Shown: positions 8,475 to 17,126, numbered from the stretch's first letter. The stretch is DNA of 37,551 nt from Xenorhabdus bovienii (GCF_024721015.1 NZ_JANAIF010000039.1:1-37551); one strand, 5' to 3'. Notes: a model not told the origin generated them from the letters alone. Numbers and translations: made by a program.

Positions 8475-9146
8475 TCAACGACTTAAGTTTTCCAATTGGG
8501 TAACCCACTCATTAAAATGCCTACATTTTTCTCTCAATTTCTGCAATCCAATATGTTCAACAACAGAAACACCTGCGCTAACTTTATCGTAATCAGAAAG
8601 TGCGTTAAAAATTCTCTTTGATGGGGCTGTTTCTTTGCCATCATTAATAAGCTCTGGATTTTGATCTTCAGCCATACTCACCAAAGAAGCGATGGCAGTA
8701 TCATGCTCAAGGTATTCCCAATCTAATTTCGCAGGGTCAGAAAAAATTAAAGCTTCAAACTCATGGAGCTGTATATATGGAATGAATCTTTCATCCTTTA
8801 CATCGTTCAAGAATGCATCCTCAAGAATTCGAACTCTGGAATAGGCATCTTGCTGATTAGCTTGTCGATAATTTGGAAAATCATCAGGTAATGCATATAA
8901 ATCAAACATTGTTGTAAATCGACAGTTTCTGTCCCGATCTTCTTTCATCCAAGTTTGAATATCCGCTTTTGCCTTTTGATAACTAAGTAATCCTCCACGA
9001 TATTCTTTTGATACCCGCTTATCTCTACCCGTCAAGACACAGCGGGCATCAGCATACACGCCAAAGGTCGCTAAATGAGGTGCCAAAACGCGGGAAACGA
9101 AAGCCTTCTCTGTTTGGCCTTCAGCCGTTACGTGTAATCTAATCAC
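8475..9146 (-). CDS. DUF4276 family (Toprim-like) protein, partner of AAA ATPase
   Basis: A 223-residue protein. Near the start is the motif TAEGQTEKAF (E9-G-x-x-E13), the EGxxE form of the Toprim motif seen in OLD-family nucleases. A hydrophobic strand ending in Asp (MFDLYALPDDFP) and the typical DUF4276 segment IQLHEFEALIFSD follow. I start it at GTG 9146-9144, which overlaps the ATPase stop as GTGA and has GGAGG 6 bases upstream. An in-frame ATG at 9176 would give 10 extra residues of no family similarity. The 4-bp overlap implies coupled, stoichiometric production with the ATPase. By analogy with other ATPase-Toprim pairs (OLD, PARIS, Gabija) a nuclease effector in phage defence is likely, but this is inference. 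Confidence 0.8.
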   Translation of the reverse strand: MIRLHVTAEGQTEKAFVSRVLAPHLATFGVYADARCVLTGRDKRVSKEYRGGLLSYQKAKADIQTWMKEDRDRNCRFTTMFDLYALPDDFPNYRQANQQDAYSRVRILEDAFLNDVKDERFIPYIQLHEFEALIFSDPAKLDWEYLEHDTAIASLVSMAEDQNPELINDGKETAPSKRIFNALSDYDKVSAGVSVVEHIGLQKLREKCRHFNEWVTQLENLSR

Positions 9147-10255
9147 GGCTGCCCTCCAAGAACGTTCTTCTCCCATAGTTCAGATAAACTATAGCGCTGA
9201 AGCCATTCACTCAAACTTTCATGTTTTAACTTTTTAAAGGTGCTTGCTCCAGTCTGATTATCACGCTCAACAATTATCAGCTGTTCGGCATCAAACTCAT
9301 CTACTAACCGTGTAGATTGGGTTGCAACAACAATCTGTGTGTTTTTTGAAGCACGTTTGATCATTCCTGCCAACTCGGTAATTGCTTCGGGGTGCAAACC
9401 CAATTCAGGTTCATCAAGTACAATCACTTTAGGCAATAATTTTGGTGGCTGAAGCAATAAAACCGTAAGAGCCATAAAACGAAGAGAGCCATCTGATATC
9501 TGTTCCGGCCCAAATAAATGATCAGGGCGGTAATTGTCAGACCAATTCAAACGAACAAATAACTCATTCCCTGGCAAGACATCCAACACAAAATCTTCAA
9601 ATTGGGGCATTACCTTACGTATATGCCTAACTATACGATCGTAATAAGTTCGATACTGAGCACTATCCTTCATCATCTTAAGGAAAGCGGCAAGATTTCC
9701 AGCATCGCTTCTCAAATAGCTCGCATCATCAACATAAGTTCGGTCTTTGATGCGTGATGTATCGGATGTATCGTGAAATTGAAATGTTTTTATTCCGGCA
9801 AGGAAGGCAGTTATTTCTTTGCTTGTCGTATGTTTGTCACTGTGCAACCCTGATTCACTTCCATCTCTTGGTAAAAGATATTTCGACTGTGTTGCATTAT
9901 TCTGTTTTTGAGACGTTACACACTCATCGCTAAAAAAAAGCCGATCTGAAAGAGCATAAGACAACGTGGCCTCATAGGTATCCCATGCAGCTTCATCTTC
10001 TAATCGAATACTGAAGTTCATTGACTCAGTGACTTTTGAGCCATAATGCAAGAGTTGGCTGACCCCCTGCCGCCCAATATATTTCTGCAAAGCTCCCGAT
10101 GTCATGGATACCAGCATACGAAAGAAAGATATTAAGTTGCTTTTACCTGAGCCATTGGCACCGAGCAGCAACGTAATATCGCCAAATACTATGGTTTGCC
10201 CTTTCACATTATCAATGGATTTAAAGCCTTTGAGGCTTATCTCAGTAAGCTTCAT
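9143..10255 (-). CDS. AAA family ATPase (AAA_21/SMC-like), probable defence sensor
   Basis: A 370-residue ABC/SMC-like ATPase. It opens with ISLKGFKSI, the usual N-terminal strand of RecF/OLD-type ATPases. The Walker A motif is GANGSGKS at residues 32-39. The middle region is helical and variable, and an SDGSLRFMAL signature-like segment precedes the Walker B VIVLDEPELGLHP (D281, E282). A switch-like VVATQST strand lies near the end. No membrane segment or DNA-binding domain is visible. It is followed by the DUF4276 gene with a 4-bp overlap, and the two form an isolated minus-strand operon. The pairing resembles split OLD or PARIS-type anti-phage modules, where the ATPase senses invasion and licenses the Toprim partner. 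Function is inferred from this architecture. Confidence 0.82.
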   Translation of the reverse strand: MKLTEISLKGFKSIDNVKGQTIVFGDITLLLGANGSGKSNLISFFRMLVSMTSGALQKYIGRQGVSQLLHYGSKVTESMNFSIRLEDEAAWDTYEATLSYALSDRLFFSDECVTSQKQNNATQSKYLLPRDGSESGLHSDKHTTSKEITAFLAGIKTFQFHDTSDTSRIKDRTYVDDASYLRSDAGNLAAFLKMMKDSAQYRTYYDRIVRHIRKVMPQFEDFVLDVLPGNELFVRLNWSDNYRPDHLFGPEQISDGSLRFMALTVLLLQPPKLLPKVIVLDEPELGLHPEAITELAGMIKRASKNTQIVVATQSTRLVDEFDAEQLIIVERDNQTGASTFKKLKHESLSEWLQRYSLSELWEKNVLGGQP

Positions 10256-10398
10256 TCTGACCCCTTAATGTTATGGAGTTTATCTCGTATGACTTAAAAA
10301 CTACTATAAAGATACCATCTACTCTACCCCATGTTAAATCTCCTGACATGATTATTAATTTATTCAATAAGTTGAAATTAGGAGCAATTTTTTGTTTG

Positions 10399-10491
10399 CT
10401 CACAGCATGGTGCAATGTGCTATTAATTGACTGATTGCTTCATCATCGTGGAACAACTCTATGAAATTAACAATTAAACCAATAAGGGTTT
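10399..10491 (+). repeat. panM leader and first codons, right flank of the ATPase module
   Basis: This is the intact member of the duplicated pair described at 8241-8425. The block 10399-10427 lies in the panM upstream region and 10461-10491 covers its first ten codons. Only this copy runs on into a full panM reading frame. Confidence 0.6.
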
Positions 10492-10862
10492 TATCCCCAC
10501 AGGATAAGATTGATTTGAAAAAAATTTGGCCGGAACAAGATGCGCAGGAGTGGGAAGTGCTGTTAGCAGGTGATCAAAAACTGTTTGTAGCACAGTTTAA
10601 TGATCGGCTACTTGCTGCGGTCAAAGTGACGCTCAATTCATCAACAGGAATACTGGAAGATTTTTGTGTACGGGAAGTGACCCGTCGGCGCGGTGTGGGT
10701 TCTTATCTGCTGGAACAGGTCAAGGCCGCGTTTCCTGAGATCAACCGTTGGGAATGGAGACTGAATCATTTTCCTGATATCCACGCTCCGGCGTTGAGTG
10801 GTTTTATGGCGGCCTGCGATTTCCGCTATGATGCCCAAAAGAATGACTATTATTGCGAATAA
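10461..10862 (+). CDS. panM: PanM (PanZ), aspartate decarboxylase maturation factor
   Basis: A 133-residue GNAT-fold protein matching PanM/PanZ (YhhK). It binds acetyl-CoA and triggers self-cleavage of the PanD proenzyme to the active pyruvoyl aspartate 1-decarboxylase, feeding beta-alanine into pantothenate and CoA synthesis. The acetyl-CoA loop is seen as RRRGVG within LEDFCVREVTRRRGVGSYLL, and the C-terminal FMAACDFRYDAQKNDYY segment is typical of the family. Length agrees with the E. coli protein (about 127 residues). Its 3' end overlaps the convergent glycerate kinase gene by 13 bp. It lies upstream of rpoH, as yhhK lies near ftsYEX-rpoH in other enterobacteria. Confidence 0.85.
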   Translation: MKLTIKPIRVLSPQDKIDLKKIWPEQDAQEWEVLLAGDQKLFVAQFNDRLLAAVKVTLNSSTGILEDFCVREVTRRRGVGSYLLEQVKAAFPEINRWEWRLNHFPDIHAPALSGFMAACDFRYDAQKNDYYCE

Positions 10863-11989
10863 GCCATACGCCAGACCGAGGCAACATTACGCGCCGTTAC
10901 CCGTAAGTTATCAGCACCATTGGCAAGGGCATCGGAAAGGGAGCAGGCACCCGGCACAATGGAAAAGACTGCATCCAGCCCGTGCTGATGCACAACATGG
11001 TAATCACGGCTCATTCCCCCAACCAAAGCGATGGTGGGAATACCAAACTTTTTGGCGACACGGGCAACGCCAATCGGCGTTTTACCCTGTATGGTCTGGC
11101 TATCCATACGGCCTTCACCCGTAATCACCAAATCCGCCCCCTGAATGGCTTCTTCCAGTTTCAGGATATTAATGACAATCTCAATACCCGACTGCAAGTT
11201 GGCATCCAAACAACCTAACAGGGAAGCGCCCATACCTCCCGCAGCACCTGCTCCTGCGACATCAATCACTTTTTTTCCCGTCAGTGATTCAATTTTCATC
11301 CCATAATGGTGCAATGCCGAATCCAACACTTTGACCATTTCCGGTGTCGCCCCTTTTTGTGGGCCAAATATCGCGGATGCCCCCAATTCGCCACATAATG
11401 GGTTATTCACGTCACAGGCTACAGTGATTTCAAGCTGATTAAGACGTGGATCAAGAGAGGAAAGATTGATACTTTCCAATCGGGTTAGTGCCGCCCCCCC
11501 CAATGGCAGGATGCGGCTGTCCCCATCCCAGAGTTTCGCACCCAGTGCCTGCATCATTCCTGCACCACCGTCGTTGGTAGCGCTGCCGCCAATACCCAAA
11601 ATCAACTTCTGCACACCGTGTTCCAGCGCAGCCAGAATGAGTTCTCCAGTACCGTAACTCGTCGTTATCAAAGGGTTGCGATGTTCCATCGGCACGAGAT
11701 GTAAGCCAGAAGCAGCAGCCATTTCAATGACGGCGGTTTTCCCATCTCCCAGCAAACCAAAGAAAGCATCAACCGGCTGCCCCAAAGGATCGGTTACTGA
11801 ACATGAAATTCTCTGCCCGCCCGTTGCGGCCACCAGAGATTCCACTGTACCTTCTCCGCCATCCGCCATTGGCAACCTGATATAAGTTGCCTTCGGAAAG
11901 ATTTCCCTAAATCCCTGCTCTATCGCCTCCGCGACTTGCAAGGCACTCAGGCTTTCCTTAAATGAATCAGGGGCAATCACGATTTTCAT
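10850..11989 (-). CDS. Glycerate kinase (type 1, GarK/GlxK family)
   Basis: A 379-residue enzyme phosphorylating D-glycerate with ATP. Enterobacterial members of this family make 2-phosphoglycerate, linking glyoxylate, galactarate or glucarate breakdown to glycolysis. Diagnostic segments are the N-terminal KIVIAPDSFKESLSA, MADGGEGT, the GIGGSATNDGGAGM loop and VITGEGRMDSQT near the end. I start at ATG 11989-11987, preceded by GAGGAC. The longer frame to 12043 adds 18 residues without family similarity. It stands alone, with no glyoxylate carboligase or tartronate semialdehyde reductase nearby, so garK versus glxK cannot be decided. It converges on panM with a 13-bp overlap, meaning no dedicated terminator separates them. 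Confidence 0.9.
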   Translation of the reverse strand: MKIVIAPDSFKESLSALQVAEAIEQGFREIFPKATYIRLPMADGGEGTVESLVAATGGQRISCSVTDPLGQPVDAFFGLLGDGKTAVIEMAAASGLHLVPMEHRNPLITTSYGTGELILAALEHGVQKLILGIGGSATNDGGAGMMQALGAKLWDGDSRILPLGGAALTRLESINLSSLDPRLNQLEITVACDVNNPLCGELGASAIFGPQKGATPEMVKVLDSALHHYGMKIESLTGKKVIDVAGAGAAGGMGASLLGCLDANLQSGIEIVINILKLEEAIQGADLVITGEGRMDSQTIQGKTPIGVARVAKKFGIPTIALVGGMSRDYHVVHQHGLDAVFSIVPGACSLSDALANGADNLRVTARNVASVWRMAYSQ

Positions 11990-12107
11990 AATAATGTCCT
12001 CTATTTCTCTGATGCTTCTGGCCAGTAAAACCAAATACACCAAAGATTAAAGTGGAGACTGAAGCGATGGGGAAACCCATCAACGTCTTATAGGGCAGCA
12101 GACACAA

Positions 12108-12136
12108 AAAAAGCGATAAATAAATTATCGCTTTTT
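12108..12136 (-). terminator. Rho-independent terminator after rpoH
   Basis: Perfect 12-bp arms (AAAAAGCGATAA and its complement) enclose a 5-base loop, 19 bases after the rpoH stop. On the minus strand the stem is followed by a run of T's, making this a standard terminator. The A-rich/T-rich flanks may also serve the opposite strand. Confidence 0.85.
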
Positions 12137-12154
12137 AATCCGTCAGTGATGAGT

Positions 12155-13009
12155 TTACGCTTCAATCGCCAGCCGCAATTTCTTCATTGCGTTCTTTTCT
12201 AGCTGTCGAACACGCTCGGCCGATACGCCATACTTATCCGCCAATTCCTGCAAGGTGGATTTGTTGTCATCATCCAGCCAACGGGCGCGGATAATGTCCT
12301 GACTACGCTCATCCAGCCCTTCCATCGCCAGAGAAAGTTTATCCGCCGCGTGGTTTTCCCAATTGTCTTCTTCAATGCCATCGGCAAAGTCAGAAGCCTT
12401 GTCCTGCAAGTAGAGCACAGGAGCCACTGGCTGGCTGTCATGACTGTCATCATCAGACATATCAAACGCCATATCCTGTGCCGACATGCGGGATTCCATC
12501 TCACGGACGTCCTTGCTGGTTACCCCTAATTCTTTGGCAACCAAATCAACTTCATCCTGATTGAACCACCCCAGACGTTGTTTAGCCTTGCGCAAATTAA
12601 AGAACAGTTTACGCTGAGCTTTTGTCGTTGCGACTTTCACAATGCGCCAATTACGCAGTACATATTCATGGATTTCTGCCTTGATCCAGTGAACAGCAAA
12701 AGAAACTAGACGAACGCCTACTTCTGGATTAAATCGGCGAACTGCTTTCATCAGGCCAATGTTGCCTTCCTGAATTAAATCCGCCTGTGGCAGACCATAG
12801 CCAGAATAACTGCGAGCGACATGAACAACGAAGCGCAAGTGAGACAGAATCAGCTTTTTCGCTGCATCCAGATCTCCCTGGTAATGCAGCCTTTCTGCCA
12901 GTTCCTTCTCTTCCTCTGCGGAGAGCATAGGATAAGCATTGGAGGCACGGACGTACCCTTCCAAACTACCTTGTGGAACTAATGCCAAAGTTTGCATTTC
13001 TTTTGTCAT
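12155..13009 (-). CDS. rpoH: RNA polymerase heat-shock sigma factor sigma-32
   Basis: A 284-residue sigma-70 family factor, the same length as E. coli RpoH. It directs transcription of chaperone and protease genes on heat shock. Region 2 is clear ([19 protein letters not shown], then [19 protein letters not shown]). The RpoH box QRKLFFNLR, which distinguishes sigma-32 from sigma-70 and helps bind core enzyme, follows. Region 4 ends with the helix-turn-helix [20 protein letters not shown]. In E. coli its mRNA folds over the start as an RNA thermometer; I did not verify that fold here. It follows ftsYEX in the same orientation after 227 bp containing its own promoters, including a sigma-E-type one. 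Confidence 0.97.
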   Translation of the reverse strand: MTKEMQTLALVPQGSLEGYVRASNAYPMLSAEEEKELAERLHYQGDLDAAKKLILSHLRFVVHVARSYSGYGLPQADLIQEGNIGLMKAVRRFNPEVGVRLVSFAVHWIKAEIHEYVLRNWRIVKVATTKAQRKLFFNLRKAKQRLGWFNQDEVDLVAKELGVTSKDVREMESRMSAQDMAFDMSDDDSHDSQPVAPVLYLQDKASDFADGIEEDNWENHAADKLSLAMEGLDERSQDIIRARWLDDDNKSTLQELADKYGVSAERVRQLEKNAMKKLRLAIEA

Positions 13010-13187
13010 TCAAATTCTCTCAAATCAGATCCAAATTGATGGCCTTGTAAATTTTGCCTGAGCCAACCGATAAGGTTTATTCAAGCCAAAGATATGTCTA
13101 TTTTACCATCATAGAGATCATATTCAAATCATCTAAATGGTATGAATATGGATACAAATTGCTAACTGTGTTTTCGACCACAATTTC

Positions 13188-13214
13188 TTCGACCGTAATG
13201 CAGCCCAAAAGTTC
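13188..13214 (-). promoter_or_regulatory. Sigma-E-type promoter for rpoH (P3-like)
   Basis: On the minus strand GAACTT (13214-13209) is followed by exactly 16 bases ending in ACGG and then TCGAA (13192-13188). This fits the sigma-E consensus (GGAACTT, N16, TCxAA) and resembles the known rpoH P3 promoter of E. coli. It would place rpoH under envelope/heat stress control, about 180 bases before the start codon. A sigma-70-like pair TTGAAT / TAAAAT lies nearer the gene. Confidence 0.6.
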
Positions 13215-13236
13215 ACCTAAAGACCAACAAACGGAC

Positions 13237-14217
13237 TCATTCCGGCCTGAAACGGCGTAAATGCTGAATAGTCGCAAACCATGCTGCAAGCCAGCCTATC
13301 ATGCCAGAAATCAGTACCAGCAACAGGGATTCATCCCATCCCAAACCGTACAATTTAAAGGTAGTACCAAAGACACCTGCAACATCCGTAACGACATTGG
13401 AGAGTTTCCAAACCAGTAACGATGAAAGGATCAGAGAAAAAACCGCGCCCAATCCCCCCAGCAATACTCCACCATTGAGGAAGGGACGCAGAATAAAACC
13501 ATCTGTTGCACCAATCAGTTTCATTACATTGATAGTTTCGCGACGACTAAAGATACTGAGACGAACGCTGTTACCAATGACCAAAAGTAGCGCAACCACC
13601 ATCAAAATACCTATTACAGCAGCAATCTGGCCAATAAGATCTGCTAAGGCCGTGAGACGGGTAAACCAACTCTCATCCATTCTGACTTCTTCGATACCTT
13701 TGATCTGGGAAACCCGATCACGCAATGTTGTTAATACCGTCGAATCTTGAAAATCCATTTGAGGGGAAATAATCGCGACCGCTGGCAGCGGGTTTTCTTC
13801 CAGTAGATTTAAAGCACCCGCAAAACCAGACCATGCACGAAATTCATTCTCGGCTTCTTCACGGGACAGGTAATTCACCGATTTCACACCATCAATGACT
13901 TTCAACTGCTCAATCACCTGTCTGGCGCCGCCGTCGTTCAAGGATTTATCCAGATAGACCGTAAGTTGCGGAACGGGATACCACTGTTCCACCGCTTGAT
14001 TAACATTTTTCCAGACGATGTAAAACACGCTCGGCAAGGTCAATGAGATGGCAATCACCATGATAGTCAGCAACGTCGCCAGCGGCTGGCGCAGCATATC
14101 TGACAAGGTGCTTTTCCACGCGTAACGCTGCTGTACGCGCCAGCCCCCTTTCAATGATTTGGACTTGGGTTTAGGCGGTGTCGTTTTTTTCGCTGAATGA
14201 CGGACATTTTTAACCAT
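13237..14217 (-). CDS. ftsX: Cell division protein FtsX
   Basis: A 326-residue inner-membrane partner of FtsE. The FtsEX complex at the septum controls periplasmic amidase activation through EnvC and stabilises the divisome. The N-terminal tail is long, basic and cytoplasmic. The first membrane helix is near residues 43-68 and is followed by a periplasmic domain ([12 protein letters not shown] to RMDESWF). Three further helices are near 190-215, 245-270 and 295-315. Its ATG at 14217 has GGAGGAC just upstream and overlaps the ftsE stop by 8 bp, so the two are translationally coupled. Order ftsY-ftsE-ftsX-rpoH is the conserved enterobacterial arrangement. Confidence 0.96.
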   Translation of the reverse strand: MVKNVRHSAKKTTPPKPKSKSLKGGWRVQQRYAWKSTLSDMLRQPLATLLTIMVIAISLTLPSVFYIVWKNVNQAVEQWYPVPQLTVYLDKSLNDGGARQVIEQLKVIDGVKSVNYLSREEAENEFRAWSGFAGALNLLEENPLPAVAIISPQMDFQDSTVLTTLRDRVSQIKGIEEVRMDESWFTRLTALADLIGQIAAVIGILMVVALLLVIGNSVRLSIFSRRETINVMKLIGATDGFILRPFLNGGVLLGGLGAVFSLILSSLLVWKLSNVVTDVAGVFGTTFKLYGLGWDESLLLVLISGMIGWLAAWFATIQHLRRFRPE

Positions 14218-14875
14218 GATGTCCTCCTTGCATACGCCCCTGATTCAACGTCAGGATACGGTAATTTCTTCGTTCTATGAGAGCGACGTCGTGCGTCGCC
14301 ATCAGAACCGTGACACCAACGCGGTTAAACTCTTCAAACAAGCGCATGATCCCCTCAGACAGTTCCCCATCCAGATTTCCCGTGGGTTCATCCGCCAGCA
14401 GGACGGTGGGTTTGTTTACAACCGCGCGGGCAATACCAACACGCTGCTGCTCACCACCAGAAAGCTGAATGGGAACGTTTTTCGCTTTGTCCAGCAAGCC
14501 TACCTTATCCAACGCCGCAGATACCCGGCGGCGGATATCCTCGGCGCTTGCCCCTGAGATAATCAGTGGCATGGCAACGTTCTCGTAAACCGTGCGATCC
14601 AGCAGGAGATGATGATCCTGAAAAATCATGCCGATCTGACGACGCAGAAAAGGGGTTTCACGGGGTTTCAATCGGCTGATGTCATGCCCCCCAAACCAAA
14701 TATGGCCTGCACTTGGGCGTTCTATACCGCAGATAAGTTTCAAAAGCGTACTTTTACCCGCTCCTGAATGACCGGTTAAGAATGCCATTTCCCCTGGAAG
14801 CAGATGAAAATCCACCCCTTGCAGCGCTTGCCGCCCTCCCAGATAGGCTTTACTGACCTGTTCAAAGCGAATCAT
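14210..14875 (-). CDS. ftsE: Cell division ATP-binding protein FtsE
   Basis: A 221-residue ABC ATPase of the FtsEX division complex. Walker A is GHSGAGKST and the Q-loop lies in [15 protein letters not shown]. The [14 protein letters not shown] signature precedes the Walker [12 protein letters not shown], and the H-switch is ATHD. Length and sequence match E. coli FtsE closely. It begins 6 bp after the ftsY stop and overlaps ftsX by 8 bp, so the three genes form one operon. ATP binding by FtsE drives conformational changes in FtsX that activate cell-wall hydrolysis. Confidence 0.97.
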   Translation of the reverse strand: MIRFEQVSKAYLGGRQALQGVDFHLLPGEMAFLTGHSGAGKSTLLKLICGIERPSAGHIWFGGHDISRLKPRETPFLRRQIGMIFQDHHLLLDRTVYENVAMPLIISGASAEDIRRRVSAALDKVGLLDKAKNVPIQLSGGEQQRVGIARAVVNKPTVLLADEPTGNLDGELSEGIMRLFEEFNRVGVTVLMATHDVALIERRNYRILTLNQGRMQGGHHG

Positions 14876-14881
14876 TGATAG

Positions 14882-16177
14882 TTAATCCTCTCGGGCAAAA
14901 AGAGCCTCTATAAAATCGTCAGCCTTAAATGGACGGAGATCTTCAATGCCTTCCCCAACACCGATGTAACGAATAGGGATATCAAATTGGTCGGCAATGG
15001 CGAAGATAACCCCCCCTTTGGCAGTACCATCCAGTTTGGTCAGTGTGATCCCCGTCAATCCAACCGCTTCATGAAAGAGTTTAGCCTGACTGACCGCATT
15101 TTGGCCTGTGCAGGCATCCAGAGTCAGCATAATTTCATGCGGAGTCTCTTCGTCCAGCTTTCTCATCACACGGACAATTTTTTTCAGTTCTTCCATCAGA
15201 TGGGATTTATTCTGCAAGCGCCCTGCGGTATCAGCGATCAGAATATCAACGCCTTTCGCCTTGGCGGATTGGATCGCATCAAAAATGACTGAGGCCGGAT
15301 CTGCGCCGGTATGCTGTGCAATTACCGGGATTTTGTTGCGCTCTCCCCAGACCTGCAATTGTTCCACTGCTGCCGCACGGAAGGTATCTCCCGCCGCTAA
15401 CATGACGGATTTGCCCTGAGACTGGTACTGACGCGCCAGTTTACCGATGGTTGTCGTCTTACCAACGCCATTCACACCCACCATCAGGATGACATAAGGA
15501 GATTTACCTTCTATATCCAGTGGCTTATCAACTTTTGCCAGAATATCTGACATTTCTTCTTTCAGTTTCGTGTATAACGCTTCCGCATCTTTTAATTCTT
15601 TGCGGCTGGCATGAGCGGTTAAATTGTTAATGATCTTACGGGTAGTTTCGACACCAACATCCGCAACCAGTAACTGCTCTTCCAATTCTTCAAACAGATC
15701 ATCATCAATTTTCTTGCCGCGGAATAACCCTAAAAATCCGGAACCCAGATTCTGGCGGGTTTTCACCAAACTACGTTTCAAACGCGCAAAAAAGCCTTCT
15801 TTGCTCGGACGATCCTGCTCTTTGGGTAATACGGATGGTTCTTCTACTAAGTGCTGCTGCTCCGCTTCTTCCGCGGCATAACGGGCGACTTCTTCGGCTA
15901 AACGTTGCTGCTCGGCTTCTTCCGCGGCGCGACGGGCGGCTTCTTCGGCTAAACGTTGCTGCTCGGCTTCTTCCGCGGCGCGACGGACGGCTTCTTCGGC
16001 TAAACGCTGCTGCTCGGCTTCTTCCGCGGCGCGACGGGCGGCTTCTTCGGCTAAACGCTGCTGCTCGGCTTCTTCCGCCGCTGACTTGTCTTGTTCAAGT
16101 TGTTCTTCTTGCTGTTTCTTTTCCTGACGACCACGTCCAAACCAAGAGAAGAAACCTCTTTTTTTCTCTTCTGCCAT
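14882..16177 (-). CDS. ftsY: Signal recognition particle receptor FtsY
   Basis: A 431-residue SRP receptor GTPase that docks ribosome-nascent chain-SRP complexes at the SecYEG translocon. The N-terminal basic/aromatic segment KKRGFFSWFGRGRQEKK fits the lipid-binding helix. An acidic, Ala/Glu-rich A domain follows and here is built from tandem 17-residue repeats (residues 33-113). The NG domain begins near residue 130, with P-loop GVNGVGKTTT, DTAGRLQNKSHL, TKLDGTAKGG and a C-terminal GVGEGIEDLRPF. It is shorter than E. coli FtsY (497 residues) only in the A domain. It is the first gene of ftsYEX and is divergent from rsmD, as in other enterobacteria. Confidence 0.97.
   Translation of the reverse strand: MAEEKKRGFFSWFGRGRQEKKQQEEQLEQDKSAAEEAEQQRLAEEAARRAAEEAEQQRLAEEAVRRAAEEAEQQRLAEEAARRAAEEAEQQRLAEEVARYAAEEAEQQHLVEEPSVLPKEQDRPSKEGFFARLKRSLVKTRQNLGSGFLGLFRGKKIDDDLFEELEEQLLVADVGVETTRKIINNLTAHASRKELKDAEALYTKLKEEMSDILAKVDKPLDIEGKSPYVILMVGVNGVGKTTTIGKLARQYQSQGKSVMLAAGDTFRAAAVEQLQVWGERNKIPVIAQHTGADPASVIFDAIQSAKAKGVDILIADTAGRLQNKSHLMEELKKIVRVMRKLDEETPHEIMLTLDACTGQNAVSQAKLFHEAVGLTGITLTKLDGTAKGGVIFAIADQFDIPIRYIGVGEGIEDLRPFKADDFIEALFARED
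15839..16081 (-). repeat. 51-bp tandem repeat inside ftsY (4.8 copies)
   Basis: Four full copies and one partial copy of a 51-bp unit encode a 17-residue AAEEAEQQRLAEEAARR-type motif. The three 5'-most copies are nearly identical in DNA, while the last full and partial copies carry substitutions (for example VARY, HLVEE), suggesting recent expansion from the gene's 5' side. The encoded stretch should be a charged alpha-helix or coiled coil in the FtsY A domain. Confidence 0.9.
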
Positions 16178-16286
16178 TGGGCACTACACTCCTCGCGGTT
16201 AATTATGGCGTTTAACAACCTATCCCATTAAGTTATTTTCTTTACCCGTTTGCGGGTGCAATTAATGCTTATTAGGATAAGCTAAA

Positions 16287-16341
16287 AACCTATCGCAGCA
16301 GACGCTTTGTTTTTCAACCACTACGCCTGCTGCGATAGGTT
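16287..16341. repeat. Perfect 15-bp inverted repeat between ftsY and rsmD
   Basis: AACCTATCGCAGCAG at 16287-16301 and its exact complement at 16327-16341 are separated by 25 bases. It sits in the 329-bp divergent ftsY/rsmD gap, about 110 bp before ftsY and 166 bp before rsmD. The stem is long and the loop T-rich, but it is not placed at a gene end, so a terminator role is odd. A dispersed repeat element, a regulator site or a small RNA hairpin are possible. Otherwise this gap holds only the two divergent promoters. Confidence 0.6.
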
Positions 16342-16506
16342 CTAACGGTGATAAAATCCAGTCTAACATTTTCATCACATCACAACACATATCTATGTGT
16401 GGATTTCGTGGTAAATTAATCAATGTATTTCTTCATTCTCACTTTTTGTATCCGTCGTCTATTATGCAAATAGCATCGGATGACAAATGCTTAGACTATG
16501 TAAATT

Positions 16507-17085
16507 ATGACTAAAAAATCACAGAGCGCGTCTTTGGGACAAATCCGCCTTATTGGCGGAAAATGGCGCGGGAGAAAATTACCCGTTCCTGATAGTGAGG
16601 GGCTACGTCCGACGACTGATCGTGTCCGTGAGACACTCTTTAACTGGCTGATGCCCATCATTCAGGAAGCTCGCTGCCTGGATTGCTTCTCCGGCAGCGG
16701 AGCACTTGGGTTTGAAGCCTTATCGCGCAATGCAAGTCACGCGACCTTGCTTGAATATGATCGTAATGTAGCAAAACAATTGTCAGCCAATTTAGCCTTA
16801 CTTAAGGCCGAAAATGCTAATGTGGTACAGGGAAACGCCCTGCAATATCTCAACCAGACAGGCACACCTTTTGATGTGGTTTTCCTCGATCCCCCATTTC
16901 GCAAGGGGATGCTTGTTGAGACAATCAACTTACTGGAAGCCAACGGTTGGCTGGCTGAAGAGAGTTGGATTTATGTTGAAGCGGAATCAGAATCTGCTGC
17001 AACAGAAGCTCCCGCAAACTGGCAGTTACATCGGGAAAAAATTGCCGGGCAAGTTGCTTACCGACTGTATATCCGCCGCCAGTAG
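16507..17085 (+). CDS. rsmD: 16S rRNA (guanine966-N2)-methyltransferase RsmD
   Basis: A 192-residue class I SAM-dependent methyltransferase that methylates G966 of 16S rRNA in the assembling 30S subunit. The N-terminal IRLIGGKWRGRKLPVPD and GLRPTTDRVRETLFNWL segments are typical. The SAM-binding motif is LDCFSGSGALGFEALSR with an acidic LLEYD loop, and the catalytic motif is FLDPPF. Length is close to the E. coli protein (198). It is divergent from ftsY, the conserved arrangement. A small DUF1145 gene follows after 41 bp and may be co-transcribed. Confidence 0.95.
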   Translation: MTKKSQSASLGQIRLIGGKWRGRKLPVPDSEGLRPTTDRVRETLFNWLMPIIQEARCLDCFSGSGALGFEALSRNASHATLLEYDRNVAKQLSANLALLKAENANVVQGNALQYLNQTGTPFDVVFLDPPFRKGMLVETINLLEANGWLAEESWIYVEAESESAATEAPANWQLHREKIAGQVAYRLYIRRQ

Positions 17086-17126
17086 TCTGGCAACAGACCT
17101 GCTTAAATACGATTTTGGAGTTAATG

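Noticed and set aside
13098..13289. 63-codon minus-strand ORF between rpoH and ftsX
   Set aside because: It covers the rpoH promoter region, including the sigma-E-type site, and overlaps the end of ftsX; no recognisable product.
15839..16081. Direct repeats that might suggest a CRISPR array
   Set aside because: The units are contiguous without spacers and encode a regular protein repeat within ftsY; they are coding tandem repeats.
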